A stretch of DNA of 64,000 nucleotides from Bryobacterales bacterium (GCA_020854055.1 JADZGD010000122.1:20409-84408), one strand, 5' to 3'; shown: positions 1-8,710, counted from the stretch's first letter. The notes: generated by a model from the letters alone, not told the origin. Numbers and translations are program-made.

Positions 1-4
1 CACG

Positions 5-220
5 CTAGGCCTTCGCCTTCTCCGCAGGCACAGGCTTCTTGTGATGCGACCGCTTGGGCTTCCCCGCCCCGTCGCCGTTGTAGCCCAGCTTCGCCAGCTT
101 GTCGTCGAATTCCTTGATAGCAGCCGAGCGTTGCTTCATCAACTCCTCGATCAGTTGCTTACGGCGATCCTCGATGGCTTTCTGTTCGGCAAGTAGTTTC
201 TCGACGTCGTCAGCGGGCAT
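5..220 (-). CDS. small basic coiled-coil protein, function unknown
   Basis: A 71-residue protein. Residues 5-45 are rich in E, K, Q, L and A and should form a long amphipathic helix or coiled coil, ending in a LAKLGYN turn. The tail (about 52-71) is rich in Lys, His and Pro and looks suited to binding nucleic acid or another polyanion. The helix-then-basic-tail layout loosely recalls small H-NS-type or ribosome-associated proteins, but I recognise no family signature and assign no function. It opens with ATG and is read leftwards, away from a roughly 300-bp gene-free stretch. The stop lies within a few bases of the window edge, so any partner beyond it is unseen. Confidence 0.6.
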   Translation of the reverse strand: MPADDVEKLLAEQKAIEDRRKQLIEELMKQRSAAIKEFDDKLAKLGYNGDGAGKPKRSHHKKPVPAEKAKA

Positions 221-529
221 AGAAACCCATTCTACGCGTTGAACACCGCATCAAACCGCACGCTCGATTGCCAGCCAATTCTGCGCGGCCCTGCCTTCCG
301 CCCGGGAAGACGTACCCCCCGTATCCCATCAACGCTCCTCAGAAAAGCGTCCAACTTTACTCGGCACCTAACCTGTCCGCTTGGCTTGTCAATGCCCCAG
401 AGGTTCTTGCGTTTCGGGTTTCCACTGCGTGGACCCTCCGCGAAACGGCAGAGAACCTTGGATGACAACCCGGCGCTAACGGGCCAGGTTCAACGGTGAC
501 CATGTTGAACGCAAAACAGGAGCGAAACA
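221..529. other. gene-free stretch between divergent small genes
   Basis: About 310 bp separate the start of the leftward 71-residue gene from the start of a rightward 34-residue reading frame. Open frames exist on both strands, but their translations look like chance readings of GC-rich DNA (Pro-, Arg- and Ser-rich, no domain, no ribosome site). The stretch presumably holds the promoters of the two flanking genes. I found no convincing -10/-35 pair, tRNA, terminator hairpin or long repeat in it. Confidence 0.4.
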
Positions 530-634
530 ATGGATACCGAAGATTTTAACGACCGCGCGGAACAAGAGGTCGCAGACATCCTCGCAACCTTCGAAAGCGA
601 ACTGTTCGATGAAGAACTGGAGGTGCTGTCATGA
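530..634 (+). CDS. possible 34-residue acidic small protein
   Basis: An ATG at 530 opens a 34-codon frame encoding a very acidic peptide (about 12 Asp/Glu) with hydrophobic spacing typical of a helix (ILATFESELFDEELEVL). A strong Shine-Dalgarno, AGGAG at 518-522, lies 7 nt upstream, which is the main reason to believe it. Its TGA overlaps an ATG at 631 (ATGA) that opens a second frame. That second frame runs antisense into the 3' end of xerC, so it is doubtful beyond its first 30 or so codons. The pair could be the remnant of an operon cut off when xerC came to lie here, or a genuine small protein. No homology is recognised. Confidence 0.4.
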   Translation: MDTEDFNDRAEQEVADILATFESELFDEELEVLS

Positions 635-736
635 GCCAGACCCCCGACGCAGAACTGACTGCCGCAATGTCCGATGCCGGCCGGTGCGGCAAATCAATCG
701 GAACTGCTTCTGTTCGAACGCAACAAACCGTAATGT

Positions 737-1657
737 TCAGGCTTTGGGGTGGGCTTTGTCGTAGACCGCCAGCAGATCCTGAAGCGAAACCTGGGTATAG
801 CGCTGGGTGGTTGAGAGGCGGGCGTGGCCGAGCAGCTCCTGGATGGACCGGAGGTCGGCGCCATTGGCAAGCAGGTGGGTAGCAAAGGCGTGGCGCAACG
901 TATGGGGGTGAATGGAGCTATCGCCGCCAAGCAGTCCGGCGTAGAGCCTGACGATGCCGTGGACGCCGCGCGGGGTAAGGCGCCGATGACGCCGGTTCAA
1001 GAATAGCGCCGTCTCGCCTGGCACGGGCGCGCGCAGCGGCAGGTACCGCTCCAGCGCGCCGGCGGCTTTGGCTCCAAAGGGTACCTGACGTTCCTTGCGG
1101 CCTTTCCCACGCACCCGGACCCAGCGTCCGGACCAGTCGAAATCGTCCAGGTTCAGTCCGGAGAGTTCACTCACTCGCAATCCGCAGCCGTAGAGCATTT
1201 CGAAGATCGCCAGGTCGCGATGCACCGACGGCCGCTCCAGTTGGCCCCGTGCGATGGCGTCGAGCAACTCGTTCGTCTTGCCCTCGCTCGGCACGCGGGG
1301 CAAAGATTTTGGCGTCTTGGGCGTCCGCATCAGGCGGGCCGGGCTGTTCTCCATGACCGCCATGCGCACCAGGTATTTGTAGAACGACCGCACGGCAGCC
1401 AACTTCCGGCGGACGGTGGTGGCCGCAAGGCGGGCGTCGAACAGCGAGCCAAGCCACTCGCGGATGGCGAGCGGTTCAATGCCCGCGGGATGGGGTGGCG
1501 GCGCGCCGCCGGGGCTGAAGTAGGCGAGGAAACCGTCCAGGTCGGCCTGATAGTTGCGTACCGTGTGGACCGACGAATTTTCACGCCGCAGTTCGGCGAT
1601 GAATCCGGCGATATGATGTGCAAATTCGCTGTCAGGCATAAACGGAAAGAAACTCAT
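737..1657 (-). CDS. xerC: site-specific tyrosine recombinase XerC
   Basis: A 306-residue tyrosine recombinase of normal XerC length. An N-terminal SAM-like core-binding domain (about 10-105) precedes the catalytic domain. The full catalytic set is visible: R161 (GLRVSEL), K185 (RGKGRKE), H252 and R255 (HTLRHAF), H278 (LGHARLS) and the nucleophile Y287 (RYTQV). The family, with XerD, resolves chromosome dimers at dif near division. The start used overlaps the 3' end of trmFO by 26 bp; a second ATG 18 nt downstream would overlap by only 8. The trmFO-xerC order matches that in Firmicutes, where hslV and hslU normally follow; they do not follow here. Housekeeping placement and lack of flanking repeats argue against an integron or phage integrase. 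Confidence 0.93.
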   Translation of the reverse strand: MSFFPFMPDSEFAHHIAGFIAELRRENSSVHTVRNYQADLDGFLAYFSPGGAPPPHPAGIEPLAIREWLGSLFDARLAATTVRRKLAAVRSFYKYLVRMAVMENSPARLMRTPKTPKSLPRVPSEGKTNELLDAIARGQLERPSVHRDLAIFEMLYGCGLRVSELSGLNLDDFDWSGRWVRVRGKGRKERQVPFGAKAAGALERYLPLRAPVPGETALFLNRRHRRLTPRGVHGIVRLYAGLLGGDSSIHPHTLRHAFATHLLANGADLRSIQELLGHARLSTTQRYTQVSLQDLLAVYDKAHPKA

Positions 1658-2966
1658 CTAGCTGTTCGATGGCGCGGCGGCAGACTTCGCGGTGACGCGC
1701 CTTCTTATCGTGGCGCAAACGGTGACGGGCCTCCTCGTCGAGCTTCGGAAGCAGATCGAAGGTGATGTTGGCCGGTTGATAATTTTCGGCTCCGGCGCTC
1801 GAGACGTAGCGGCACAGCGAGCCGAGAGCAGTCCCGGGCGGGAGAGCGCGAAGTGGCTGGCCGGTGGCAAGGGCAGCCGCATTGCGTCCTGCCACCAGGC
1901 CGGTGGCGATCGCCTCCACATAGCCTTCTACGCCCGAAATCTGGCCGGCGAAGAAGATGCGCGGATACTGGCGCAGTTGAAGCGTGGGCGCCACAAGCGC
2001 CGGGGCGTTGATGTAGGTATTGCGGTGAATCTGGCCGTAACGGAAGAACTCGGCGTTCTCCAGGCCAGGAATAAGGCGCAGCACGCGCGCCTGCTCTCCG
2101 AATTTGAGCGAGTTTTGGAAGCCGACCAGGTTGTAGCTATCGGCCCGCAGATTCTCCTGGCGCAACTGCACCACGGCATACGCGCGCCGGCCGGTGCGCG
2201 GATCGGCGAGGCCCACCGGCTTCATGGGCCCGAAACGCAGTGTGTCGCGGCCGCGGCGGGCCAGTTCTTCGACCGGCAGACAGGCCTCGAAGTAGCGGCA
2301 ATCGTCTTCGGGGATGTGAGGATCATAGCCACGGGCTTCGAGCAGCGCATCGAGAAAGCGTTCGTACTGCTCGCGATCCATGGGGCAGTTGAGGTAGTCG
2401 CCGCTACCGTCGATCGACTTGTCATAGCGGGACGCGCGATAAGCGATGGAGTAGTCAATCGTGCCCGCATCGACGATGGGGCTGATCGCGTCGTAGAAGT
2501 AGAGCCGGTCCGAACCCGTCAGCCGGGAGATGCCGCCGGCCAGAGCGCCGCTGGTCAGCGGTCCGGAAGCGATGATGACGACACCGCGGGCGGGGACATC
2601 CGGAACCTCCTGGCGGCGCAGTTCGATCCGCGGTGATTCCTCGATCGAGCGCTCCACTTCGGCGGCGAACAGGTCCCGGTCCACGGTAAGCGCCTGGCCG
2701 CCGGGCACCCGGGCGCGGTCGGCGGCAACCAGCAGCAGCGAGTTCAGCCTTCGCAGTTCCTGTTTCAGCAGCCACGGAGCAGTGTTTTCCGATTCGCTCT
2801 TGAGCGAGTTGCTGCACACCAGTTCGGCCAGCCGGTCCGTCTTGTGGGCCGAAGTCGGTGTGGAAGGGCGCATCTCATGGAGCACCACCGGCAAGCCCGC
2901 CTGGGCTACCTGCCAGGCCGCCTCGCTGCCGGCGAGTCCACCGCCGATGATCTGAATCGGTTCCAT
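1632..2966 (-). CDS. trmFO: methylenetetrahydrofolate-tRNA-(uracil-5-)-methyltransferase TrmFO
   Basis: A folate- and FAD-dependent enzyme that makes m5U54 in the T-loop of tRNA using methylene-THF rather than SAM. The N-terminus carries the FAD dinucleotide-binding motif IIGGGLAGSEAA, followed by the conserved LVCSNSLKSE segment holding a catalytic cysteine. The rest follows the GidA/TrmFO fold and length (444 residues). I start it at the ATG at 2966 (MEPIQII), which puts the FAD motif at the usual distance; a TTG nine bases upstream is possible. A TAAAAT hexamer at 2981-2986 on this strand may be its -10 box, giving a very short leader. xerC overlaps its stop, so the two are probably co-transcribed. 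Confidence 0.95.
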   Translation of the reverse strand: MEPIQIIGGGLAGSEAAWQVAQAGLPVVLHEMRPSTPTSAHKTDRLAELVCSNSLKSESENTAPWLLKQELRRLNSLLLVAADRARVPGGQALTVDRDLFAAEVERSIEESPRIELRRQEVPDVPARGVVIIASGPLTSGALAGGISRLTGSDRLYFYDAISPIVDAGTIDYSIAYRASRYDKSIDGSGDYLNCPMDREQYERFLDALLEARGYDPHIPEDDCRYFEACLPVEELARRGRDTLRFGPMKPVGLADPRTGRRAYAVVQLRQENLRADSYNLVGFQNSLKFGEQARVLRLIPGLENAEFFRYGQIHRNTYINAPALVAPTLQLRQYPRIFFAGQISGVEGYVEAIATGLVAGRNAAALATGQPLRALPPGTALGSLCRYVSSAGAENYQPANITFDLLPKLDEEARHRLRHDKKARHREVCRRAIEQLDEFLSVYA

Positions 2967-3035
2967 GAGTCTCAAGTCTCATTTTACCGGGGAGATTGGG
3001 AAAGCCGGCCGGAAATCGGGAACGCGTCCGCCTGA

Positions 3036-4337
3036 TTACCTTTTGGTCTTAATAACGATGGGCGTGGCGTGAAAGCCGAACTTCTTGCGCAACTGGTTCA
3101 CCAAAAAGCGCCCGGCGGAGAAGTGCAGCGGCCGTTCGCCTTTACCGGTGAACAGGACAAACGTCGGTGGCCGGATGCCGGGTTGGGTGATGTAACGGAT
3201 CTTGAGGTCGGTCTCAAAATGCAAGGTTTCGACGAAGCGGTTCAGCTCACCGGTGGTGACTCGCCGGGAGGCCGCTTCGTAGGCGCTGAAGAGAATGGGG
3301 AACAGCTTCGGCACTCCGGCGCCGGTCAAGGCCGAAATCATCGCCACCGGCGCCCAGTCGAGAAACTTCAATTGATCGCGGATCTGACTGGTGAAAGCCT
3401 TGCGGTCCTTTTCCCTGGTTGCATCCCACTTGTTGACGCAGAGGATGATGGCGCGGCCCTCCTGTTCGGCGTAGCCGGCGATGGTGGCATCCAATCCGAC
3501 CAGGCCCTCGGAGGCATCCAGGACCACCAGCACAACGTTCGCCAGGCGGATGTGGCGGCGGGCCATGACCACGCTCAACTTTTCGGCCATCAGGTGGGTC
3601 TTGCCCTTGCGGCGGATACCGGCCGTGTCCACAAAGATGTAATCGGCTTCCGGACGCTCCACCTTTTGGTCGACGGCGTCGCGGGTGGTGCCGGCAATGG
3701 GGGAGACCAGGGTCCGTTCGGAGCCCACCAGGGCGTTGAGCAGCGTGGACTTACCGACGTTGGGCCGGCCGATGATGGCGACCTTAATAGTTGGCCGCTG
3801 CGGCTTGGCCTGCTCCTCACCGGTTTCACGGCGAAAGCCGGAGGTAACGTGATCGAGCAGTTCGGCGATGCCGAGACGATGCTCTGCCGAAACGGCGAAC
3901 AGATCGCCAATGCCAAGCGAGTGAAATTCGTGTACCAGGTGCTGGCGAACCGCGGCGTCGATCTTGTTCACGGCCAGGGAGACGGGTTTGCCCAGCTTGC
4001 GGAGAAGTTGCGCCAGATCGCGGTCGGCGGCGGTGATCTCCGTGCGCCCGTCAATCACGAAGATAATGTGGGCCGCCGAGTCCAGAGCCACTCGAGCCTG
4101 CCGCAGGATTCCGGCGGGGATGATCTGATCGTCGTCCGGAATAATGCCGCCCGTATCGATCAGTTCGAATCTGCGGCCAAGGTATTCGGCCTCGCCGCTG
4201 ATGCGGTCGCGCGTAATACCGGGCTCATCGCCGACAATCGCGCGCCGCTGTCCGGTGATCTGATTAAAGAGTGTCGATTTTCCGACGTTTGGCCGGCCGA
4301 TGATTACAACCACCGGCAACGTCTCGGGATGAGCCAT
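3036..4337 (-). CDS. der: ribosome biogenesis GTPase Der (EngA)
   Basis: A 433-residue double-GTPase needed for late 50S ribosome assembly. Two G domains lie in tandem, each with a P-loop (GRPNVGKST twice), the first with DTGG and NKID, the second with DTAG and NKWD. A KH-like domain follows at the C-terminus, ending in a basic tail. All GTP-binding motifs are intact and the length is normal. It begins with an ATG at 4337 and faces the divergent siroheme-type gene with only 27 bp between start codons (using the GTG at 4365). This leaves little room for a leader, so its mRNA may be nearly leaderless. It ends about 70 bp before trmFO on the same strand. Confidence 0.96.
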   Translation of the reverse strand: MAHPETLPVVVIIGRPNVGKSTLFNQITGQRRAIVGDEPGITRDRISGEAEYLGRRFELIDTGGIIPDDDQIIPAGILRQARVALDSAAHIIFVIDGRTEITAADRDLAQLLRKLGKPVSLAVNKIDAAVRQHLVHEFHSLGIGDLFAVSAEHRLGIAELLDHVTSGFRRETGEEQAKPQRPTIKVAIIGRPNVGKSTLLNALVGSERTLVSPIAGTTRDAVDQKVERPEADYIFVDTAGIRRKGKTHLMAEKLSVVMARRHIRLANVVLVVLDASEGLVGLDATIAGYAEQEGRAIILCVNKWDATREKDRKAFTSQIRDQLKFLDWAPVAMISALTGAGVPKLFPILFSAYEAASRRVTTGELNRFVETLHFETDLKIRYITQPGIRPPTFVLFTGKGERPLHFSAGRFLVNQLRKKFGFHATPIVIKTKR

Positions 4338-4364
4338 CTGTCATTTCATGGTAGCATCGCGCAA

Positions 4365-4802
4365 GTGCCGTACTATCCGTTATTTCTGGACATTCGAGAG
4401 AAGCCCGTGGTGGTGGTTGGAGCGGGCCGGGTGGCGTTGCGCAAAACGCTTGGCCTCCTCGAGTGCGGCGCGCGGGTGACCGTGGTGGCGCCGGCGCGAA
4501 TCGAAGAGTTCGCCAGGCTGGTGGTCTGCTGGAAGCAGCGGCGGTTTCAAAGAAGGGACCTCGCCGGCGCGGCGCTGGCATTCGCCGCCACCGATGACCG
4601 CCGGGTGAATCACAGGGTGGCGGAAGAAGCCGCGCGGTTGGGCATTCCGGTGAACGTAGCCGACAGCAGGGAGGAATGCCGCTTTCTCGTGCCGGCGCGA
4701 GTCCGCCGGGAGGGAGTAACAATTGCCATCTCAACCGGCGGCCGGAGCCCGCGGCGGGCAGCCGAATTGCGCCGGAAAATCGAGGCGCTACTCGACGGGT
4801 AA
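4365..4802 (+). CDS. precorrin-2 dehydrogenase / siroheme synthase N-terminal-type protein
   Basis: A 145-residue protein of the Met8p/CysG-N/SirC family, which oxidises precorrin-2 to sirohydrochlorin using NAD and in some members also inserts iron to make siroheme. The N-terminal YYPLFLDIREKPVVVVGAG carries the dinucleotide-binding glycine motif. The stretch STGGRSPRRAAELRRKIE matches the family's central signature. It resembles the short Bacillus YlnF type rather than full CysG, and no uroporphyrinogen methyltransferase domain is fused. I chose the GTG at 4365 because the fold begins there and a TAGCAT hexamer sits 7 nt upstream; an in-frame ATG at 4329 would overlap the start of der. It converges with the hydrolase gene, overlapping its 3' end by 15 bp. 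Confidence 0.8.
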   Translation: MPYYPLFLDIREKPVVVVGAGRVALRKTLGLLECGARVTVVAPARIEEFARLVVCWKQRRFQRRDLAGAALAFAATDDRRVNHRVAEEAARLGIPVNVADSREECRFLVPARVRREGVTIAISTGGRSPRRAAELRRKIEALLDG

Positions 4803-5639
4803 GTCCTTGCGCGCGACGGCGTCTTCCACCATCCGCCGCCAATGTTCGCGCAGAAAGGGCGGATCGTTCATGCTATCCAGGATGTAGGAGCGGTCGGCGC
4901 GATCCAGATCGAGTACGGCGGTGATCAGCTCCTCCTGGTAGTAACCGGCTTCAGATAGCACAATGCCGGCTGGCTCGCGAATGAAGGACCAGCCGCTTGA
5001 CGTCTGCTTTCCATCGGGCGATTGGCCGACGGTGTTGGCGACGCAGTGAAATATCTTCGAGTTCGGCCCGGCGGGCTGCTGCGCACGGCCGGAACTGCGC
5101 TTCCAGGCTACGGCTTCGATCTCATCGGAGCTGCAGGAGGGGTGAAACAGGATTTGCGCCCCGGCCATAGCCGGAATGCGATAAAGCTCCGGATGGCGGC
5201 CGTCGCGGCAGATCACCAGCGTGCAGAGAATGCCGTCGATTTCAAACAGAGCCAGCTTGTTGCCGCCGCGGCAGTACTTCTTTTCGTCGCGTCCGGCCAT
5301 GTGCACCTTGGCGTACTCGTAGGTGATGCGCCCTTCGGGTGAGATGACGTGCGCGATGTTCAGCAAGTGCTCTCCCGCCCGGCGAATGGCGCCCGCAATC
5401 ACCCACATGGAGTGGCGGCGGGCAGCCTGCTTCACCTGGTCGAGCGCGGCGTCCACTTCGCCTGCCGCCAGGGCGATCAGGTGGGGGAAGTAGTAGCCCG
5501 TGAGATTGGCCTCCGGCAACAGCAGAACGCGACTGCCCTCGCGCGCGGCGGCCTCGACAAACTCCAGCGTTCGCTCGACGTTCCGTTCGATGCGGGCGCC
5601 CCAGCGCATCTGCGCGCAAGAGACTTGGAGCGTGCTCAT
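4788..5639 (-). CDS. carbon-nitrogen hydrolase (nitrilase superfamily)
   Basis: A 283-residue amidohydrolase of the nitrilase superfamily, which cleaves or makes C-N bonds in amides, nitriles or carbamoyl compounds. The triad is visible: E43 (LLPEANLTG), K111 (YAKVHM) and the nucleophile C144 (VICRDGRHP). It resembles N-carbamoylputrescine amidase-type members, but the substrate cannot be read from sequence. I use the ATG at 5639, whose ATGA overlaps the stop of the upstream 991-residue sugar enzyme, so the two genes are translationally coupled; a longer start at 5660 would lie inside that gene. The coupling suggests a shared pathway, perhaps deacylation or deamidation of a sugar-linked compound, which is inference. 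Confidence 0.85.
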   Translation of the reverse strand: MSTLQVSCAQMRWGARIERNVERTLEFVEAAAREGSRVLLLPEANLTGYYFPHLIALAAGEVDAALDQVKQAARRHSMWVIAGAIRRAGEHLLNIAHVISPEGRITYEYAKVHMAGRDEKKYCRGGNKLALFEIDGILCTLVICRDGRHPELYRIPAMAGAQILFHPSCSSDEIEAVAWKRSSGRAQQPAGPNSKIFHCVANTVGQSPDGKQTSSGWSFIREPAGIVLSEAGYYQEELITAVLDLDRADRSYILDSMNDPPFLREHWRRMVEDAVARKDLPVE

Positions 5640-8611
5640 TGGGGTTGCGCCTCGAGCCATGCCTCCAGGCGCCGGACCAGTTGCGGCAACGCGCCGAAAC
5701 GCCCCAGGCGGATGCCCAACGCTCCGCCGCCCGGGTGCAGTTCCACAAACTCCGGCTCCGGAGCAAGGTGGAAGCGGCGGTAGAAAGCATTCCGCAGAAA
5801 CCGTTTGACTGCCGCCGGATCGGCCTGCTGCTTGTCAACGTGAACCTGGAAGAAGTCTCCCTGGCCGGCGGCGTTGACGCGCAGGGCCACGGCATCGGCT
5901 CCGAAAGCGCGCTTGAGCATTGCTTCGGCAAGGTCCAGCAAGGGCAGGCCGCGGAAAAAATTCGAGCCTTCGAGCAGGTGGAACTCGGGTGGATTCTCCG
6001 GCGCCAGCGAGGCGTCATCCAGTCCCCGGTTGAAGTCAATCGGCGTGGCGCCCACGTGTTCGAGCCAGCAGTTCAGGCGGTCGGCGCCGGCGGTCTTGCG
6101 CTCCCACTCCAGTTCCCGCTCCATGGCCGCGCGTTCCGGCAACCGCTCAGGGTCAATCTCCAGGCAACAATCGCCGCGCTGGCTTCGGGTGACGTACTCC
6201 ACCCAGCGCTCCGGATGATGCACCAGGTAGAAGTTCTTCGCCACTTCGGCAAACAGATACGCCACCATGGCGCGCAGCGGCACCCCGGACTCTGCAACGA
6301 TCTCGCCGTCCGGAAGTGTGCGGCGGAACAGCGGTTGACGCCAGCCGGCGAAGAAGGATTCGAAAGTGGAATCGGCCTTGTGCCCGGCGCCAAAGGAGTC
6401 CAGCGCGAGCTGCTCTTTGAGTTGCACCACATACCAGTCGCGGTTCGCCTCCACCGCGGCACGCAACTGGTCCACGCCGGCAAGCAACGGTAACTGGCGC
6501 AGGACGGTGCAGATCCAGGAGCGACTGGCCAGGTTCAACAGACCGTCGGTGACCAGGTCATCCTCAATTTCCTTAAAGAAATCGGTGTAGAAAGGCAGCC
6601 GGGTGAGAACGGCCGCGATCTCGGCGGCCTTGCCGGTCATTTTGCGGGTCTCCCCGGTGGTAAGAACGGGCCCGGCGGACGATTCGCCGAACAAGCCCCA
6701 GGACCAGCGCCAGGAGCTTCTATCGCGCTCCACGCTATAGGGAAAAATGATCCCGATGCGATCGGCCGGCACCGGAAAGGTGCCAAGGATGCGATAGTTG
6801 TCGCGGGGATTGGAGGAGATCAAGGTGCCCTGTGCGGCGCGGCCCTTCTGCTCGGTGGCCTGGTCGAGCGAGCCGGCGCGAACACCGGTTCCGTATTCTG
6901 CCTGGCAGGCGAGATGCACCAGCAGATCCGGCGGAATACCCAGATCGAAGACCGAGTTGATGGCGTTTTTCGTCGCCACGGTAACCGCCGAGGAACTGGA
7001 GAAGCCGCCCTGTGGAATGGAGCCGGTGGAAACCAGCCGCAGCCCGCGGAAATTCTGGCGTCCCAGCACCTCTTGCACTTTCGCGCCGAGATTACCGGTG
7101 CGCAAGGTGCGCAGCGAAGCGATGGCGTTACCCACCAGGGCAAACGGACGCCGCATGTTGCTACCGGCCCACAGCGCTTGTGGCGGCAGTGGAACGCCGG
7201 CCTTGCGGCGCCGCTCCACCTCTTCATCGCTGAAGTAGCCGAGCGACAGCAGCAACGACTCACTCATGCGCGTTCCAAACGCCTCGTAGGTGTGCATGTC
7301 CGAGATGTTGTCGCCCGGATACATGGTGTCGCTGTCGGAGGGAACGAAATTAATGGTTTCCCGGTACTGCGGGTTCAAGGGCAACAGGTGAATCCGGCAA
7401 TCATCGGCCGGCTGGGCGAGAATCACAATTTGCTCGTTACCTTCGGCGCTCCCGGCGCCAATGGGCATCTGCCAGGCGGGGCCGAAGAAACGCATCATAT
7501 CGGGGTGCATAAAGGCGATGCGTAAACGGCCTCCGGAAATACCGATGCCAACCGGACGATCGCTGGTGAAATCGAGCTTCTCGCGGTAAACCGCGGCAAT
7601 CAGTTCGTTCAACTGCCGGGCGATCGAGGCCACCTGTGCCCGCGGACGATCGCAAAACAGCCTGGCGGCCGCCTGTTCGATCTCGATCTCTTCGGGAAAC
7701 AGCAGACCGCGAGAAGTGGCGAGGATGCCCTCGAGCAACGCCAGGTCCATGGGCTGGGTGACGTCGGAGCAGAGCAGGTCGTACTCGGGATCGGAAACAC
7801 GGGTAGTGATGGTGCGGATCTCGCCGCCATCCCGGCCGATCGCTTCAATGATGTCGGTAAGATAGAACTGGCCCTGGGCATTGGCGTTGTCGAGCGACTG
7901 CAGGTAGCGGTGCAGTGTTTGGGCGCGTACGGCGTAGAGAGGACAGTTCCCTTCGGTGAGCGCCAGTTGTTGTTCGCGGAGCGTTTCATCGGACTCGAGC
8001 AGAATGTCGCGCTCTTCGAGCACCCGCTGCACGCTGCCCGCCTCATCGCGCAGCACCCGGCCCTTGCCACGCTGCTTGGGAGGTTCGTAAACGGCGCTAA
8101 GGAACGTCAGTTCCGCTTCTGCATCGCCCGAGCAATGAGTTTCGCACAGATGATGAAACACCACCGTAGGAACGATGCGGTCGCCCATGGTGATGACCAG
8201 CAGCGGATTGCGCTCCAGCAGATCGGCCACGCTAAAGGCCTCAAACGCCGCGAATCCAGTGCCACCCGCCGGGTTGTCCGACAGGACATAGACGTTATCG
8301 CCGCCAAGCGCCGCGGTGACATCCTCCTGCCGGTAACCGACCACACAGATGGCCGGCGAGGGGCTGAACCGGCGAAATGCATCCACCGAATGACGGGCCA
8401 GTGGCGAGCCCGAAACTCGCTGAATGCACTTGGGATCCTGGCCGAAGCGGGTACCTTTGCCCGCGGCCAGCACCACCAGCACCGGCGATGTGCTGCGAAT
8501 ACCGCCATACAGCTCGGCATTGCGCGGTGTGAGCACCTTTTCCGGCGCGATCCGGGCCGTGGAACGGAGTATAGAGACTCCGCTGGTAAGCGCAGTTTGT
8601 GGTTCAGGCAT
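5636..8611 (-). CDS. nucleotidyltransferase / GHMP sugar kinase fusion, substrate unknown
   Basis: A 991-residue two-domain enzyme. Residues about 43-300 form a GlmU/MobA-like nucleotidyltransferase with the pyrophosphorylase signature LAAGKGTRFG (48-57), a downstream Lys and a metal-binding ITMGDRIV segment. From about 335 onward is a GHMP-superfamily kinase: the phosphate loop SIPQGGFSSSSAV lies near 530-545 and a SLDQ motif follows a GTGVRAG turn. The natural reading is a salvage enzyme that phosphorylates a free sugar at C1 and then makes the NDP-sugar. The layout parallels bifunctional L-fucokinase/GDP-fucose pyrophosphorylase, but this N-terminal domain is the GlmU type rather than the fucose pyrophosphorylase type. 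The kinase half, about 650 residues, is larger than galactokinase. The next gene overlaps its stop. Confidence 0.75.
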   Translation of the reverse strand: MPEPQTALTSGVSILRSTARIAPEKVLTPRNAELYGGIRSTSPVLVVLAAGKGTRFGQDPKCIQRVSGSPLARHSVDAFRRFSPSPAICVVGYRQEDVTAALGGDNVYVLSDNPAGGTGFAAFEAFSVADLLERNPLLVITMGDRIVPTVVFHHLCETHCSGDAEAELTFLSAVYEPPKQRGKGRVLRDEAGSVQRVLEERDILLESDETLREQQLALTEGNCPLYAVRAQTLHRYLQSLDNANAQGQFYLTDIIEAIGRDGGEIRTITTRVSDPEYDLLCSDVTQPMDLALLEGILATSRGLLFPEEIEIEQAAARLFCDRPRAQVASIARQLNELIAAVYREKLDFTSDRPVGIGISGGRLRIAFMHPDMMRFFGPAWQMPIGAGSAEGNEQIVILAQPADDCRIHLLPLNPQYRETINFVPSDSDTMYPGDNISDMHTYEAFGTRMSESLLLSLGYFSDEEVERRRKAGVPLPPQALWAGSNMRRPFALVGNAIASLRTLRTGNLGAKVQEVLGRQNFRGLRLVSTGSIPQGGFSSSSAVTVATKNAINSVFDLGIPPDLLVHLACQAEYGTGVRAGSLDQATEQKGRAAQGTLISSNPRDNYRILGTFPVPADRIGIIFPYSVERDRSSWRWSWGLFGESSAGPVLTTGETRKMTGKAAEIAAVLTRLPFYTDFFKEIEDDLVTDGLLNLASRSWICTVLRQLPLLAGVDQLRAAVEANRDWYVVQLKEQLALDSFGAGHKADSTFESFFAGWRQPLFRRTLPDGEIVAESGVPLRAMVAYLFAEVAKNFYLVHHPERWVEYVTRSQRGDCCLEIDPERLPERAAMERELEWERKTAGADRLNCWLEHVGATPIDFNRGLDDASLAPENPPEFHLLEGSNFFRGLPLLDLAEAMLKRAFGADAVALRVNAAGQGDFFQVHVDKQQADPAAVKRFLRNAFYRRFHLAPEPEFVELHPGGGALGIRLGRFGALPQLVRRLEAWLEAQPQ

Positions 8612-8642
8612 GGCTTGTAACTCTCGCCGCGATGTCAGATCT

Positions 8643-8710
8643 TAAGATAGCGAAACCGGCAGGGTAGCTGAATGGGTAATATATCTTAGAGCGCGCCCTT
8701 GGAACCTGCC
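8643..8710. repeat. interleaved inverted repeats in the leader of the sugar fusion gene
   Basis: Two short perfect inverted repeats overlap in this divergent intergenic region. TAAGATA at 8643-8649 pairs with TATCTTA at 8682-8688, and GGCAGG at 8658-8663 pairs with CCTGCC at 8705-8710. The arms interleave, which in RNA would give a pseudoknot-like topology, and in DNA could be regulator half-sites. Short repeats of this length arise by chance, so this is only a candidate. Confidence 0.25.

Noticed and set aside
631..882. 83-residue frame starting in the ATGA of the 34-codon frame
   Set aside because: Most of it lies antisense over the 3' end of xerC and turns into Arg/Gly/Pro-rich low-quality sequence; only its first 30 or so codons could be genuine.
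3069..4364. A long rightward open frame antisense to der that continues into the siroheme-type gene
   Set aside because: It mirrors the der codon pattern and has no domain until the siroheme-type start; it is the GC-rich shadow of der. Only the part from 4365 is real.
5636..8611. Calling the fusion L-fucokinase/GDP-fucose pyrophosphorylase
   Set aside because: The N-terminal domain has a GlmU-type signature rather than that of the fucose pyrophosphorylase family, so the sugar should not be named.
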